NCBI RefSeq assembly: GCF_017875465.1
Contig: NZ_JAGGMQ010000001.1
Span: 558,001 to 622,000, forward strand
From: Winslowiella toletana
GTDB lineage: Bacteria > Pseudomonadota > Gammaproteobacteria > Enterobacterales > Enterobacteriaceae
Length of the DNA stretch: 64,000 bases
Direction of reading: 5' to 3'
Shown here: one piece after another, positions 26,490 to 35,057 of the stretch
Layout: each line of letters begins with the position of its first letter
How positions within the stretch are numbered: position 1 is the stretch's first letter
Program-made: the position numbers and the translations under genes
The notes under the pieces: model-generated
Databases searched by the model: none
Told to the model about the DNA's origin: nothing
Seen by the model: only the letters and a program-made list of their open reading frames with translations

Positions 26490-27389
26490 GTGACCGTGCC
26501 ACAAACCATCCTGCCTGTGTTTCTGTTGATTATTCTGGGTTATGTTCTGGCCCGCCGGGGGGCGCTCGATCCCCATGCCAACAAAGCGCTGGGCGGTCTG
26601 GCGTTTAAACTGTTTATGCCGATGGTTTTGTTTACCGGGATGGTTAACGCGCCGCTGCACGACGGTCTGAATATCAGGATCCTCGCCGCCTACTTTGTTC
26701 CGGCGCTATTGATTTTCGCGGTGGTCAACTTGCTTGCCCACCGCCGTATCGGGCATCCGACCCCTTTCGGCCTCACCGCCTCCTTCTCCAATAACGCCCT
26801 GATCGGTCTGGCGATGGTGGCAGGACTGTATGGCAACGCGGGGCTGGTATTGCTGTTTACCGTACTCGCCGTACATAGCCTGCTGCTGTTCAGCTTTCAG
26901 AGTCTGTATAGCAGCCTTGCTGGCAGTGAACCGTTTAAACCTGCGGTGCTGGTGACCAGCCTCGCCAATCCGATGATCGTCGGGCTGCTGCTGGGGGCGG
27001 CGGTTAATCTGTCAGGTCTGATGCTGCCGGACTGGAGTATGAAACTGGCGACCTGGCTGGCGCAGGCAGCGTTGCCCTGTGCGCTGATCGTGCTGGGAGC
27101 TAATCTCTCCGGCTATCGGCTGCGTCCCAATGCTTATGTGGCCGGCATCACCTTCGCCAAACTCGCCGCCATGCCACTGCTGGTGCTGCTGGTATGTATG
27201 GCGCTGGATATCAGCGGCATGCCGCGCGGGGTACTGGTACTGATGGCCGCCAACCCTTCCGGCGTTAACGTGCTGGGGTTTTCGCGTTCACAGCAAGACA
27301 CGCAGATAACCAGTTCGGCCATCTGCCTTACCACGCTGCTGTCGATGGCGACACTACCGTTATGGATGTGGATTAATAGTTTGCTGTGA
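26490..27389 (+). CDS. AEC-family transporter (auxin efflux carrier superfamily)
   Basis: A 299-residue integral membrane protein with about ten hydrophobic segments in the two five-helix repeats of the AEC family. Features include SFSNNALIGLAMVAGLYG near the middle of the first repeat and ANPSGVNVLGFSRSQ in the second. Family members export or exchange small organic acids or amino acids. It is divergent from the LysR gene, whose regulation it probably shares; a role in moving D-amino acids, their ketoacids or other products is plausible but unproven. Confidence 0.88.
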   Translation: MTVPQTILPVFLLIILGYVLARRGALDPHANKALGGLAFKLFMPMVLFTGMVNAPLHDGLNIRILAAYFVPALLIFAVVNLLAHRRIGHPTPFGLTASFSNNALIGLAMVAGLYGNAGLVLLFTVLAVHSLLLFSFQSLYSSLAGSEPFKPAVLVTSLANPMIVGLLLGAAVNLSGLMLPDWSMKLATWLAQAALPCALIVLGANLSGYRLRPNAYVAGITFAKLAAMPLLVLLVCMALDISGMPRGVLVLMAANPSGVNVLGFSRSQQDTQITSSAICLTTLLSMATLPLWMWINSLL

Positions 27390-27537
27390 AGCGGCGTGGG
27401 ATCAGGTGCCTGAGCTTGCGGAACGGATTGGCGTTAGCATCGTGGCCGGGAAAAACTAAACCGACGGTAGGTGACAGGTAGGCGATATCAGGTTCACGAA
27501 ACTGAACGCTCAATGGACTCTGAAGTAATACGCTCAT
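27373..27537 (-). CDS. Small hypothetical protein (54 aa)
   Basis: A short reading frame starting at an ATG with a strong ribosome-binding site, TTTGGAGGGA, about 6 bases upstream. The peptide begins MSVLLQSPLSVQFREPD and ends LRHLIPRRFTANY; it has proline- and glycine-rich middle sequence and a basic C-terminal end, no signal peptide and no membrane segment. It overlaps the tail of the AEC gene by 17 bases in convergent orientation. A TATAAA-like -10 with TTGGAA 19 bases upstream lies before it on the same strand. I do not recognise the family; a secreted or modified peptide or a regulatory leader are possible. Confidence 0.5.
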   Translation of the reverse strand: MSVLLQSPLSVQFREPDIAYLSPTVGLVFPGHDANANPFRKLRHLIPRRFTANY

Positions 27538-27716
27538 GGCATTCCCTCCAAATGCAACATACACGCATTAATTATGCACCCATATTGCGAGCACTATAAT
27601 TCCGAGGGCTGTAAATTTTATAAATGCGCACCTGACGCTTGTTCCAACTTGCTACACCCCAACCAGATACGCACTCATCACCTCAGAATTGCCCAGCCCC
27701 CAGCCCTGAAACTGAC

Positions 27717-29246
27717 TCAGGCTGTTTTCCGCAGATAAACAAAAGAGAGTATCGACAACGCCAGGGCAAGTATTACTGAGGAACCCGCCACTACAGCGAA
27801 ACCCGATGCGAAGGCGGCGGTTGCCTGCTCCCGAAGATACACACCTTCCGCCCCTCCCTGCAAGGAGGCTTCTGTTATCGCCACCGAGAATGAATGCACC
27901 GAATGTTCAATAACCGAGCTATCCATGTCGCTATCAATAAGGTGACCTGCCAAAAATCGCTGGTAGATAGCGGCTCCCAGCGTACCGAAAATGGCGATCC
28001 CCAGCCCCATACCGAGTTCAGTCGCAGTTTCTGACGCCGCACTCGCTGAAGCACTCTTACCTTCAGGAGCCAGGGAAATGACGATATCAGTGCCGAGTGC
28101 ATCGAATGGACCACACCCCAAATACACCAGGACAAAACCGGCCACCACCCACACCGGCCCCAGTTGAACGCCAAAAGCGATGGTAATAAGGCCTGCCGAC
28201 ATCACAAGAAAACCTGTGCCAATCACTGATCCACTGCTGCCCATTTTTCTCGCCAGAGCGGGAGAGATAAGTGCGCCAATAATCAGTCCAACAGATGCTG
28301 GCGCAATTGCTGTCCCCGCAGCAACAGCACTTAATCCGTAAGTCAGCTGAAGATACTGCGGCACAAACAGGGTTAAGCCGCCGACAATTGCAGGCCCCAA
28401 TAAAAGTATCGTCAGGGCGGTCGCGACCTCTGCATTGGCTACAATCAACTTAAGATCCAGCAGGGGGTTGCTGACCTTAAGTTGACGCATCACGAAAACG
28501 CTACCGAGCAGTATTCCCCATAATAAACTCAGCGAAGCGCTTAACGTTTGTTCGGTAATAGCAAGTTCTTTTAGTCCATAAACAAAAGGAAAAATAGCCG
28601 CAAGAAAGAGTATGCTGCTCAGCCAGTCGTAACGAGTCTGGCTTTCAGGTCTGACACCTCGCGGAAAAATTATTGGCCCGGCGATGAGCAGAGGAAGTAT
28701 CACCGGCAGCGCCAGCAAAAAAATCGCCCCCCATGCAAAAAACTCCAGTAATGCCCCGCCGATTATCGGTCCGAGTGCGAATCCGGCCATAAATGCAGCA
28801 GTCCATATCGAAATCGCTTGCCTGCGATGTTGCGGATTTTGGAACAGTTCACTGATCAAGCCAAGGGTAGCGGGCATCAGCGACGCCCCGGCAATGCCGA
28901 GAGCAGCCCTTATGGCGATCAGCGCAGTGGCCGTTGGTGCCATGGAGGCAATTGCCGAAAGTATGGCGAAAAAAGTGGAGCCGATAAGTAAGACACGACG
29001 ATTGCCCCAGCGATCCCCCATCCCGCCCATCGGGATCAGGAAGCCAGCAATCATTAACGGGTAGATATCCAGAATCCACAACTCTTCTACTGAGGTGGTA
29101 TCAAGGGAGGCAGCGATGTGAGTAAGAGCCAGATAAAGTGCGCTCATATCAAGAGCAAGTACAGCCGTTGGAAAGCAAAGCAGGCAAAGCGCCAGCCAGG
29201 CTCGGGGGGCATCCGCATGAATGGGTTGATCCGATTTTATTGACAT
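27717..29246 (-). CDS. DHA2-family MFS exporter (EmrB/QacA/SmvA-like)
   Basis: A 509-residue inner-membrane protein with about 14 hydrophobic segments, the DHA2 drug:H+ antiporter topology. The N terminus shows LALDMSALYLALTHIA (motif D1) and GDRWGNRRVL (motif A, between segments 2 and 3). GFALGPIIGGAL is motif C, typical of exporters. It is the last gene of the putative aminocyclitol biosynthetic operon, 32 bases after the dehydrogenase, and so is a good candidate for product export and self-protection. A generic efflux role is the alternative. Confidence 0.9.
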   Translation of the reverse strand: MSIKSDQPIHADAPRAWLALCLLCFPTAVLALDMSALYLALTHIAASLDTTSVEELWILDIYPLMIAGFLIPMGGMGDRWGNRRVLLIGSTFFAILSAIASMAPTATALIAIRAALGIAGASLMPATLGLISELFQNPQHRRQAISIWTAAFMAGFALGPIIGGALLEFFAWGAIFLLALPVILPLLIAGPIIFPRGVRPESQTRYDWLSSILFLAAIFPFVYGLKELAITEQTLSASLSLLWGILLGSVFVMRQLKVSNPLLDLKLIVANAEVATALTILLLGPAIVGGLTLFVPQYLQLTYGLSAVAAGTAIAPASVGLIIGALISPALARKMGSSGSVIGTGFLVMSAGLITIAFGVQLGPVWVVAGFVLVYLGCGPFDALGTDIVISLAPEGKSASASAASETATELGMGLGIAIFGTLGAAIYQRFLAGHLIDSDMDSSVIEHSVHSFSVAITEASLQGGAEGVYLREQATAAFASGFAVVAGSSVILALALSILSFVYLRKTA

Positions 29247-29278
29247 TACACGAGCTCCTTCTCAATTTACTTCAGCAT

Positions 29279-30307
29279 TCAGGTTACAGGGTATTCAGGA
29301 ATATCCAACTCAATCCATGCTCCAGCCCGACAACTGGAACGGTATGCAGCATCTATAGCCGCCGATGTCACCAGCGCCTCAATGATTAACGGAACACGAC
29401 GTTCGGGATGGCAAACTAACGCTTCAAAATCACGAAACATATCCCGAAACCAGTTCTGATGTGATGGGTCATTGAATTCAGAATTTATTAACTTTTTATT
29501 CACTTTTCCCTTTGATGACCAGCTAAGCTCATCGTCATCAACCATTAATGACCCATGCGTTCCCGACAGGCTGTAACAGGTGCTTCTGTGGCTTGCCGAC
29601 CAGGATAATGTGAAGCTGACCTCGACATCATTGGTGCACTTCATGCGAACGAGCGCGGTATCCTCAGTTTGCGGAAATCCCTTAGCAAACCGCCCGGTAA
29701 TACATGAAATTGACAGAGGCATTGAGTGGGTCAGATGCATTGCGGTGTAAATGCTATGTGGGCCATGATCACGAAGAATGCCACCTTTTGCGATGCTCAT
29801 TTTCCTGCGCCAGTCGGGCTGCCACTCTTCTACACCTAAGGCGTGACCAGCACGGAACGTTTTAAAATCCGCGCGCACAATTTTCCCCAACGTCCCACCT
29901 TGTACGATTTTTTTTACTTCGCTAAGTATTGGCGAAAATTTGTAGACGTGACAGGGATAAAAAAGCTGATTGCTTGAATTTATTTGGGCTATTTGATCCT
30001 GATATCCCGACCGATCGGGCAGAAACACAGGTTTCTCGCATAACGTATGAAAGTCGCCATCCAGCGCTTGTGCGCTATAGAAGGCATGAGTATCTGGCGG
30101 CGTACATACGTCGATGAAATCAAGATCTTGTGATGCCACAAGTTGTTTAAAGGTGGAATAAGCTGCGAGTCCAAAACGCTCCTCCGCCAGACGCCGTCTT
30201 TTGGGAGAGACATCGACAATGGATGTGATTAAGAGTCCATCGCACTGTCGGTACCCGGCAAGATGTCCGGCTGCTATCTTGCCAAAACCTATTATTGCAC
30301 CTTTCAT
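29279..30307 (-). CDS. Gfo/Idh/MocA-family dehydrogenase (first in cluster)
   Basis: A 342-residue NAD(P)-dependent oxidoreductase: Rossmann start GAIIGFGKIAAGHLAGY, catalytic-lysine motif LCEKPVFLP, and RDHGPHSIYTAMHL supplying the histidine of the substrate domain. The start at 30307 is chosen for GAGGTAAC upstream and for the family N terminus; the frame is open to 30379. Such enzymes oxidise cyclitol or sugar hydroxyls, for instance myo-inositol to scyllo-inosose. Within an operon containing inositol phosphatase and aminotransferases, oxidation of a cyclitol ring carbon is the likely job. About 180 bases separate it from the inositol monophosphatase gene, so an internal promoter is possible. 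Confidence 0.88.
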   Translation of the reverse strand: MKGAIIGFGKIAAGHLAGYRQCDGLLITSIVDVSPKRRRLAEERFGLAAYSTFKQLVASQDLDFIDVCTPPDTHAFYSAQALDGDFHTLCEKPVFLPDRSGYQDQIAQINSSNQLFYPCHVYKFSPILSEVKKIVQGGTLGKIVRADFKTFRAGHALGVEEWQPDWRRKMSIAKGGILRDHGPHSIYTAMHLTHSMPLSISCITGRFAKGFPQTEDTALVRMKCTNDVEVSFTLSWSASHRSTCYSLSGTHGSLMVDDDELSWSSKGKVNKKLINSEFNDPSHQNWFRDMFRDFEALVCHPERRVPLIIEALVTSAAIDAAYRSSCRAGAWIELDIPEYPVT

Positions 30308-30488
30308 ATTAGTTACCTCATGGGCTATGGAACACATAAATGCAACTGACTCATTAATAACAGCCATACGAAACTGCATAACATGAGCACAATAAGAGAT
30401 TTTAAATACATTTATAATTATTGTTATGTTTATTATTAAATTACTTTACTTATCGCAGTTTTATTATTTTTTCCGTTATGTGCAGGGG

Positions 30489-31259
30489 CTATATCTTTAA
30501 GTGATGATTAAATTTCGGTGATATTGCCGGTGCAGCACCAATCACAAAATCACCTTGCACCCGTATATCAGCCCCGGCTTCGCTGGCTATTAATGCACCT
30601 GCGGCATAATCCCAATAGCGCAGGTCATGTTCGTAGTACGCATCTACTTTCCCCGCCGCCAGCCAGCAAAGCTCTAAGGCAGCCGAGCCACAGCTTCGAA
30701 TATCCCGCACTTCGGTCAAAATCCTCGCAATTATTTCAGCTTGCTTTCGGCGAATTTCAGGCCTTATCGAAAAACCCGTCGATATAATAGCATCTGATAG
30801 TTCGAAAATGTTACTCGACTTAATTTCATAACCATTGCATCTGGCTCCCATACCGAGACCGGCCGTAAAAACATCCTGATGAGTAGGATCATAGATAGCC
30901 CCCGCAACAACATTACCACCGACTTCTGCTGCAATTGAAATAACATAAGCAGGTAAGCGGCGTGCAAAATTTAGTGTCCCATCGATGGGATCAACTATCC
31001 ATTTAATTCCAGACGTTCCACAGCGGTACCCTGTCTCTTCTGCCAGATATCCGTCATCTGGTAAAAGTAAATGACACAGAATTTTTTTTTCGAGTTCTTT
31101 ATCATATTGGGTGACCTCTTCGCGATAAACGCCTTTCTTCGCAGACAATAACCGCCTCTGATCCGAAATAAGCGGAAGATATCTGGCAGCCTCACTGGCA
31201 GCTATCGTACAGCGTGAAACCAGGCTGGTAATCATTTCTTTTGTAAGGCAAGCAGGCAT
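30489..31259 (-). CDS. Inositol monophosphatase family protein
   Basis: A 256-residue IMPase/SuhB-fold phosphatase. The metal-binding signatures are complete: YLAEETGY, the WIVDPIDGTLNFARRLP motif and, near the C terminus, RYWDYAAGALIASEAGA. It would remove phosphate from myo-inositol-1-phosphate made by the synthase encoded at the other end of the cluster, giving free myo-inositol. It is diverged from housekeeping SuhB and sits 13 bases after the methyltransferase gene, so it appears dedicated to the cluster. Confidence 0.9.
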   Translation of the reverse strand: MPACLTKEMITSLVSRCTIAASEAARYLPLISDQRRLLSAKKGVYREEVTQYDKELEKKILCHLLLPDDGYLAEETGYRCGTSGIKWIVDPIDGTLNFARRLPAYVISIAAEVGGNVVAGAIYDPTHQDVFTAGLGMGARCNGYEIKSSNIFELSDAIISTGFSIRPEIRRKQAEIIARILTEVRDIRSCGSAALELCWLAAGKVDAYYEHDLRYWDYAAGALIASEAGADIRVQGDFVIGAAPAISPKFNHHLKI

Positions 31260-31272
31260 ATTTTATCCTGAC

Positions 31273-32052
31273 TCAAATAAGGCCAGAGAACATTGCATTC
31301 ACATGTAGAGATAGCGATTTATCTCGTTCAATCCCTATCCAACAACGCTTAAGCCGATTCGCAGCATGGCAAGTGGCGCCCGTGCCGGCAAAAGGATCCA
31401 GAATGGTCTGCCCAGGCACCGTCAATAGTTCAATCAAAAAAGCCGGCAGAATCGCTGGCCAACGATCCGCGTAGGGGCTTTCTCCCCTTTGAGCCAGAAA
31501 TCGCTCATACTGTTGGTCGTATTTATCCGAGGTGTCAAATTCCAACAAGTTTCCGCGAATATACTGTGCATAGGGCGCACGCTCAGCGACGTCCGGCTGG
31601 TAGTTTCCCGTATACCCCCTGCTCACCAGCCAAATCGGAGTAATCGCATCAGGCAGCCTTGATAACCCCACTGCAGGCTGAGGACGAAGCAGTTGAGGAT
31701 TAAAGTAATAAAGCTCCTGAATGAGTTTCCATCCGCGTGAAATCAGATACCGCAAGAAAGAGGCGTGTTGCACAGACTTGCCCGATGCGTCATCAAGCCA
31801 CAGACTACCGAGCTCAAATGCTACGACGCCCTGAGAGGGTAATATTCTCTCGAACTCACCGATGAAATCAGCAAACCATCCGACAAATTGATCTCCCAGG
31901 CGGTCAGCGTCGCGAATGGTGCTCTCCCCTTCAAATGGCGGCGAGCAAATCACCGCGTTGACACTGCTCGCCGATATATTACGCATTTCAGCTAAACTGT
32001 CGCCCCATAGATACTTGCCTGACTCCGTCTCGATAGCTATTTCTCCGCTCAT
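31273..32052 (-). CDS. N4/N6 amino-methyltransferase of the DNA-methylase fold
   Basis: A 259-residue SAM-dependent methyltransferase of the beta (permuted) class. The catalytic motif SPPF is at residues 37-40 and the SAM-binding motif DPFAGTGAT at 219-227, followed by GIERD. SPP(F/Y) is typical of N4-cytosine methylases, which methylate an exocyclic amine. The start at 32052 has GAGGG upstream. There is no restriction-endonuclease gene nearby, and the gene is embedded in a biosynthetic operon, so it may methylate an amino group of the product or protect a nucleic-acid target of the product. It could also be an orphan DNA methylase. Confidence 0.88.
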   Translation of the reverse strand: MSGEIAIETESGKYLWGDSLAEMRNISASSVNAVICSPPFEGESTIRDADRLGDQFVGWFADFIGEFERILPSQGVVAFELGSLWLDDASGKSVQHASFLRYLISRGWKLIQELYYFNPQLLRPQPAVGLSRLPDAITPIWLVSRGYTGNYQPDVAERAPYAQYIRGNLLEFDTSDKYDQQYERFLAQRGESPYADRWPAILPAFLIELLTVPGQTILDPFAGTGATCHAANRLKRCWIGIERDKSLSLHVNAMFSGLI

Positions 32053-32079
32053 AAAATATCCCTCTTGTCGCAATTATGA

Positions 32080-32871
32080 TCATTCCATGTTTGACCATCT
32101 AATGGCCTCGTCCGTCCATACTGTATCGCCACTGTTAGAATACCCGCCCAGGTAATAACGCAAGGTAGGCAGATGAGTACATGACAGTCTTACTCCGCGT
32201 TCAAGTAACGAGTAAAACAGCTTGTCATCCTCACTGGTAAGGGTGCGTGCATCATCCAGAGAGAAGTTTTCAGCAAATGGCACCGACAACAGTAAATTCC
32301 GCGCCAAAAGCCAGGCGCTGGTATCAACTGGCACGTCGCGAACTTCAGGCCGGTCATAAATAATATTGGTTCCCGGAATTAAGACACCCTGCGCCACATA
32401 ATCCCAGTACTTGCGTTCGCCTTCCTCAAGCGAGCTCGCCCAGGGCCATCTGTGTTCGAGCCAGGGTTCCCCTGTAGCCGTTACCAGGGCGACTTCGGAG
32501 TAGACCGCAGGAGAATCTATCTGGCAGGCAAGTGTCCTCAGCGACGAAAGATGATTGGGCAACCATTCATTATCATCATCAAGGAAGGCTATCCAGGGAT
32601 TCTCCGCCATATTTATCCCAAGGTTGCGCAAAAAAGACGAGCGGGCGGGGCCAGACACATCCCCTGAGGTACGAGGCACAAGATGAACTTTACATCGTTC
32701 AATGCGATGAGCATCAATAAACCTGATGACGCTTTCCTCAATGCTGTTATCACCATCGATAAGCACAATATGTTCCGCAGCAGGCTCAGTCTGTTGCTGC
32801 ACACTCAATATCGCCCTTCGAACCTCCAAAGGCCGGTAACGCGTCAGTGTAATCACTGAAATTCCAGACAT
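32080..32871 (-). CDS. GT-A fold glycosyltransferase (GT2-like)
   Basis: A 263-residue cytoplasmic glycosyltransferase. It opens ISVITLTRYRPLEVRRAILSV and has the nucleotide/metal site AFLDDDNEWLPNHL with aspartates 98-100. The C-terminal half carries SLDDARTLTSEDDKLFYSLL, equivalent to the ED acceptor/catalytic segment. No membrane segments. It lies 3 bases after the radical SAM gene with GGGAG as ribosome-binding site. In this operon it probably attaches a sugar to the aminocyclitol; donor and acceptor are unknown. Confidence 0.87.
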   Translation of the reverse strand: MSGISVITLTRYRPLEVRRAILSVQQQTEPAAEHIVLIDGDNSIEESVIRFIDAHRIERCKVHLVPRTSGDVSGPARSSFLRNLGINMAENPWIAFLDDDNEWLPNHLSSLRTLACQIDSPAVYSEVALVTATGEPWLEHRWPWASSLEEGERKYWDYVAQGVLIPGTNIIYDRPEVRDVPVDTSAWLLARNLLLSVPFAENFSLDDARTLTSEDDKLFYSLLERGVRLSCTHLPTLRYYLGGYSNSGDTVWTDEAIRWSNME

Positions 32872-32874
32872 AAT

Positions 32875-33780
32875 CTACTCCCTCAGGTAACGTTCGGATG
32901 ACAGCAAACAACCATCATCGGCTGCTATGTCTTTTCGGCAGACCTCTAAGAACTCACGGCTAACCAAATCTTCATATTCCCCCAGCGGACGCCACTCACC
33001 TTTGCGTAATTCAGTATGTAAATGAAGTTTCCCGACACTGCCCAGACAGTAGTGGCAAGCCTTAAGCGGTTGCCGGCGAGTCAGAAATTGATACAGTGTT
33101 TCTGCGAATCCCGGTTTATCAATAATTCGCAAACCATCTACTTCGTTATTCCAGCCCCCTGCTACTGCTTGCTGTGGGATAAAAACACTCTGAGGACAAA
33201 GAAAAAGCATGCCGTCTATAACCGTGTGTGAATGCCAGAGATGAGCCATTTTGCAAGTATCGTAAACATCCTGGACCAGATCGTTATCACCATTTATTTT
33301 TTCTGAATAACTAAATCGGAAATTGCCGTAATAGTTAATCAATAATTTTACGTTATGTAGATCAGCCCTGGACTTGAAGGATTCAATCTTATCCGCATCA
33401 GGTATCCTGCCCGGGTAAAGTGAAAGCTCAAGCCGGTCTATGACGTCCCACAAGGCTTCCGGGGATTTATGAAGCAGTGTTCCGTTAGTAGTTAACAAAA
33501 TTTCATCGGCAACACCGGAAGCGGCAACCGCGTTGATTAACTCTACTAAATTTTGATGTAGAAGTGGTTCCCCTCCCATAATCTTCACATAAGATGCGTG
33601 ATACGAACGGCTAAGAATTTCTAAATCCCGACGAACACTCTCAGGCTCAGCATTTGTCTTGCGAAACAGAGGCGATAAATGCGCGCAAGACTTACAAGCC
33701 ATATTGCAATGCAAGGTTGCATTAATCTCAATCCCATCAGGGTTAAAAACCTTACCCTCAATAAACTGGATGCTTTTCAT
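32875..33780 (-). CDS. Radical SAM enzyme with extra C-terminal cysteines
   Basis: A 301-residue radical SAM protein. The CxxxCxxC cluster is C25, C29, C32 in HCNMACKSC, the SAM-binding GGEP follows in KIMGGEPLLHQ. Additional cysteines (CKMAHLW, LFLCPQ and ACHYCLGS) suggest an auxiliary iron-sulphur cluster of the SPASM/twitch kind. Radical SAM enzymes with this layout act in aminocyclitol antibiotics (BtrN oxidation, NeoN epimerisation, AprD4 dehydration, a dehydrogenase in spectinomycin). Start at 33780 has GAGG 7 bases upstream, right after the DegT-family stop. The exact reaction cannot be told. Confidence 0.88.
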   Translation of the reverse strand: MKSIQFIEGKVFNPDGIEINATLHCNMACKSCAHLSPLFRKTNAEPESVRRDLEILSRSYHASYVKIMGGEPLLHQNLVELINAVAASGVADEILLTTNGTLLHKSPEALWDVIDRLELSLYPGRIPDADKIESFKSRADLHNVKLLINYYGNFRFSYSEKINGDNDLVQDVYDTCKMAHLWHSHTVIDGMLFLCPQSVFIPQQAVAGGWNNEVDGLRIIDKPGFAETLYQFLTRRQPLKACHYCLGSVGKLHLHTELRKGEWRPLGEYEDLVSREFLEVCRKDIAADDGCLLSSERYLRE

Positions 33781-33782
33781 TA

Positions 33783-35057
33783 TCAGCCTCGTAGTTTGTC
33801 CATGCATCTTAATACTTTTAACATTGCGTTTATAATGTCATCCATATCTTTAGTGGTGCCAAGAAGAAGGTGATGGAGAAATGCAAAACTACAATTATAA
33901 GCCTGATGCGCAAATGGCAAATTAAACCGTTTCGGTTCTAACTGGCGAATTAACTCCTGCGTATTGACAGTTTTCGCTAAGAGCGGATTATAGAGAATAT
34001 TTGCGTTCATTGGTGCATCCAGGGTTTCAATAAATGTACCCAGCTCTGCGGCCATAGCTTCGACCACCCGATGTATCAGAAATGGCCCTGTAATATCGGC
34101 ATTCAGTTGAATCACGTAATCATAATATGTCCGACGGGTCAGCCCGGCAGGAGGAATAATGGTGTTCACGCCAGGGATTTTTTCCAGTGCATGGGTTAAG
34201 TATAAAGCATTAGCCTCACGCACGGTATTTTGTTCATCTAATAATTCGAGCTGAGCAAGTGCAATTGCCGCGTGAATTTCTGACATAGCGTGATTGGTAC
34301 CGTATACTTCTCCCACGTCAATAAGTTCCAATTGTCCTGCCAGCGGATGAGTGGTGTAAATGCGACCATTGGCGCGGTGCTGTTGAAGACGGCGATAAGC
34401 GTCGGCGGCACTGCACGTGACAACTCCACCCTCACCACAGGTTAAAACCTTCGTTTGCTGCAAACTAAAAACGCCAAACTGCCCCAATGAACCCAACTTT
34501 TGTCCTCTCCACTCGGCACCATGGGCTTGTGAACAATCTTCAACCAACGCGATACCGGCGCGATTTGCAAGCTCGACAAAACCATCCATATCAGCGGCAG
34601 AGCAGTAGGCGTGCACCACAAGGACCGCCACAGTTTTATCACTGAGGGCCGACTCTGCGGCCTGAACAGAAATGCTGAGCGAATGCGGGTCAATATCAAC
34701 CAGCACGGGTACTGCACCCAGCTCAAAAACCATTGCTGCGCAAGCTACCCAGGTCAGCCCGGGAACAATAACTTCGGTTCCCGGCCCGACACCTACCGCC
34801 ATCAGGGCTATTTTGATCGCCGCCGAGCCGTTAGTCGTAGCAACAGCGTAAGAAGAGCCCTGATAATCAGCAAATGCCTGACAGAATCTTTGCTCATAGC
34901 CCCTCGCTCCGGTGTAACATCCGCTAATCGCCCAGCGGCCTGAGGACATTACCGCTTCAAGGTTTGTCATAGTGTGTTTCGTCGCTACTGGCCATGTGGG
35001 CCATGGCGAAGTGCGAACAGCGTTTCCACCATTTATTGCCAATTCAGACGTGTTCAT
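33783..35057 (-). CDS. DegT-family PLP aminotransferase, inosose-aminotransferase (StsC/BtrR)-like
   Basis: A 424-residue fold-type I aminotransferase of the DegT/DnrJ/EryC1 family. The PLP lysine is K203 in FSLQQTKVLTCGEGG and the cofactor-binding aspartate D174 in LVEDCSQAHGAEWRGQ. Both segments closely follow the L-glutamine:scyllo-inosose aminotransferases of aminoglycoside pathways (family pattern FSMQQ(S/T)K.LT.GEGG), rather than the sugar aminotransferases. Length (about 420) also fits. It would convert scyllo-inosose, or a related keto-cyclitol, into an amino-cyclitol. The start overlaps the previous gene by 4 bases (ATGA). Confidence 0.9.
   Translation of the reverse strand: MNTSELAINGGNAVRTSPWPTWPVATKHTMTNLEAVMSSGRWAISGCYTGARGYEQRFCQAFADYQGSSYAVATTNGSAAIKIALMAVGVGPGTEVIVPGLTWVACAAMVFELGAVPVLVDIDPHSLSISVQAAESALSDKTVAVLVVHAYCSAADMDGFVELANRAGIALVEDCSQAHGAEWRGQKLGSLGQFGVFSLQQTKVLTCGEGGVVTCSAADAYRRLQQHRANGRIYTTHPLAGQLELIDVGEVYGTNHAMSEIHAAIALAQLELLDEQNTVREANALYLTHALEKIPGVNTIIPPAGLTRRTYYDYVIQLNADITGPFLIHRVVEAMAAELGTFIETLDAPMNANILYNPLLAKTVNTQELIRQLEPKRFNLPFAHQAYNCSFAFLHHLLLGTTKDMDDIINAMLKVLRCMDKLRG

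Noticed and set aside
31273..32052. Restriction-modification system
   Set aside because: No endonuclease, specificity subunit or Vsr-like gene lies near the methyltransferase; its neighbours are biosynthetic.
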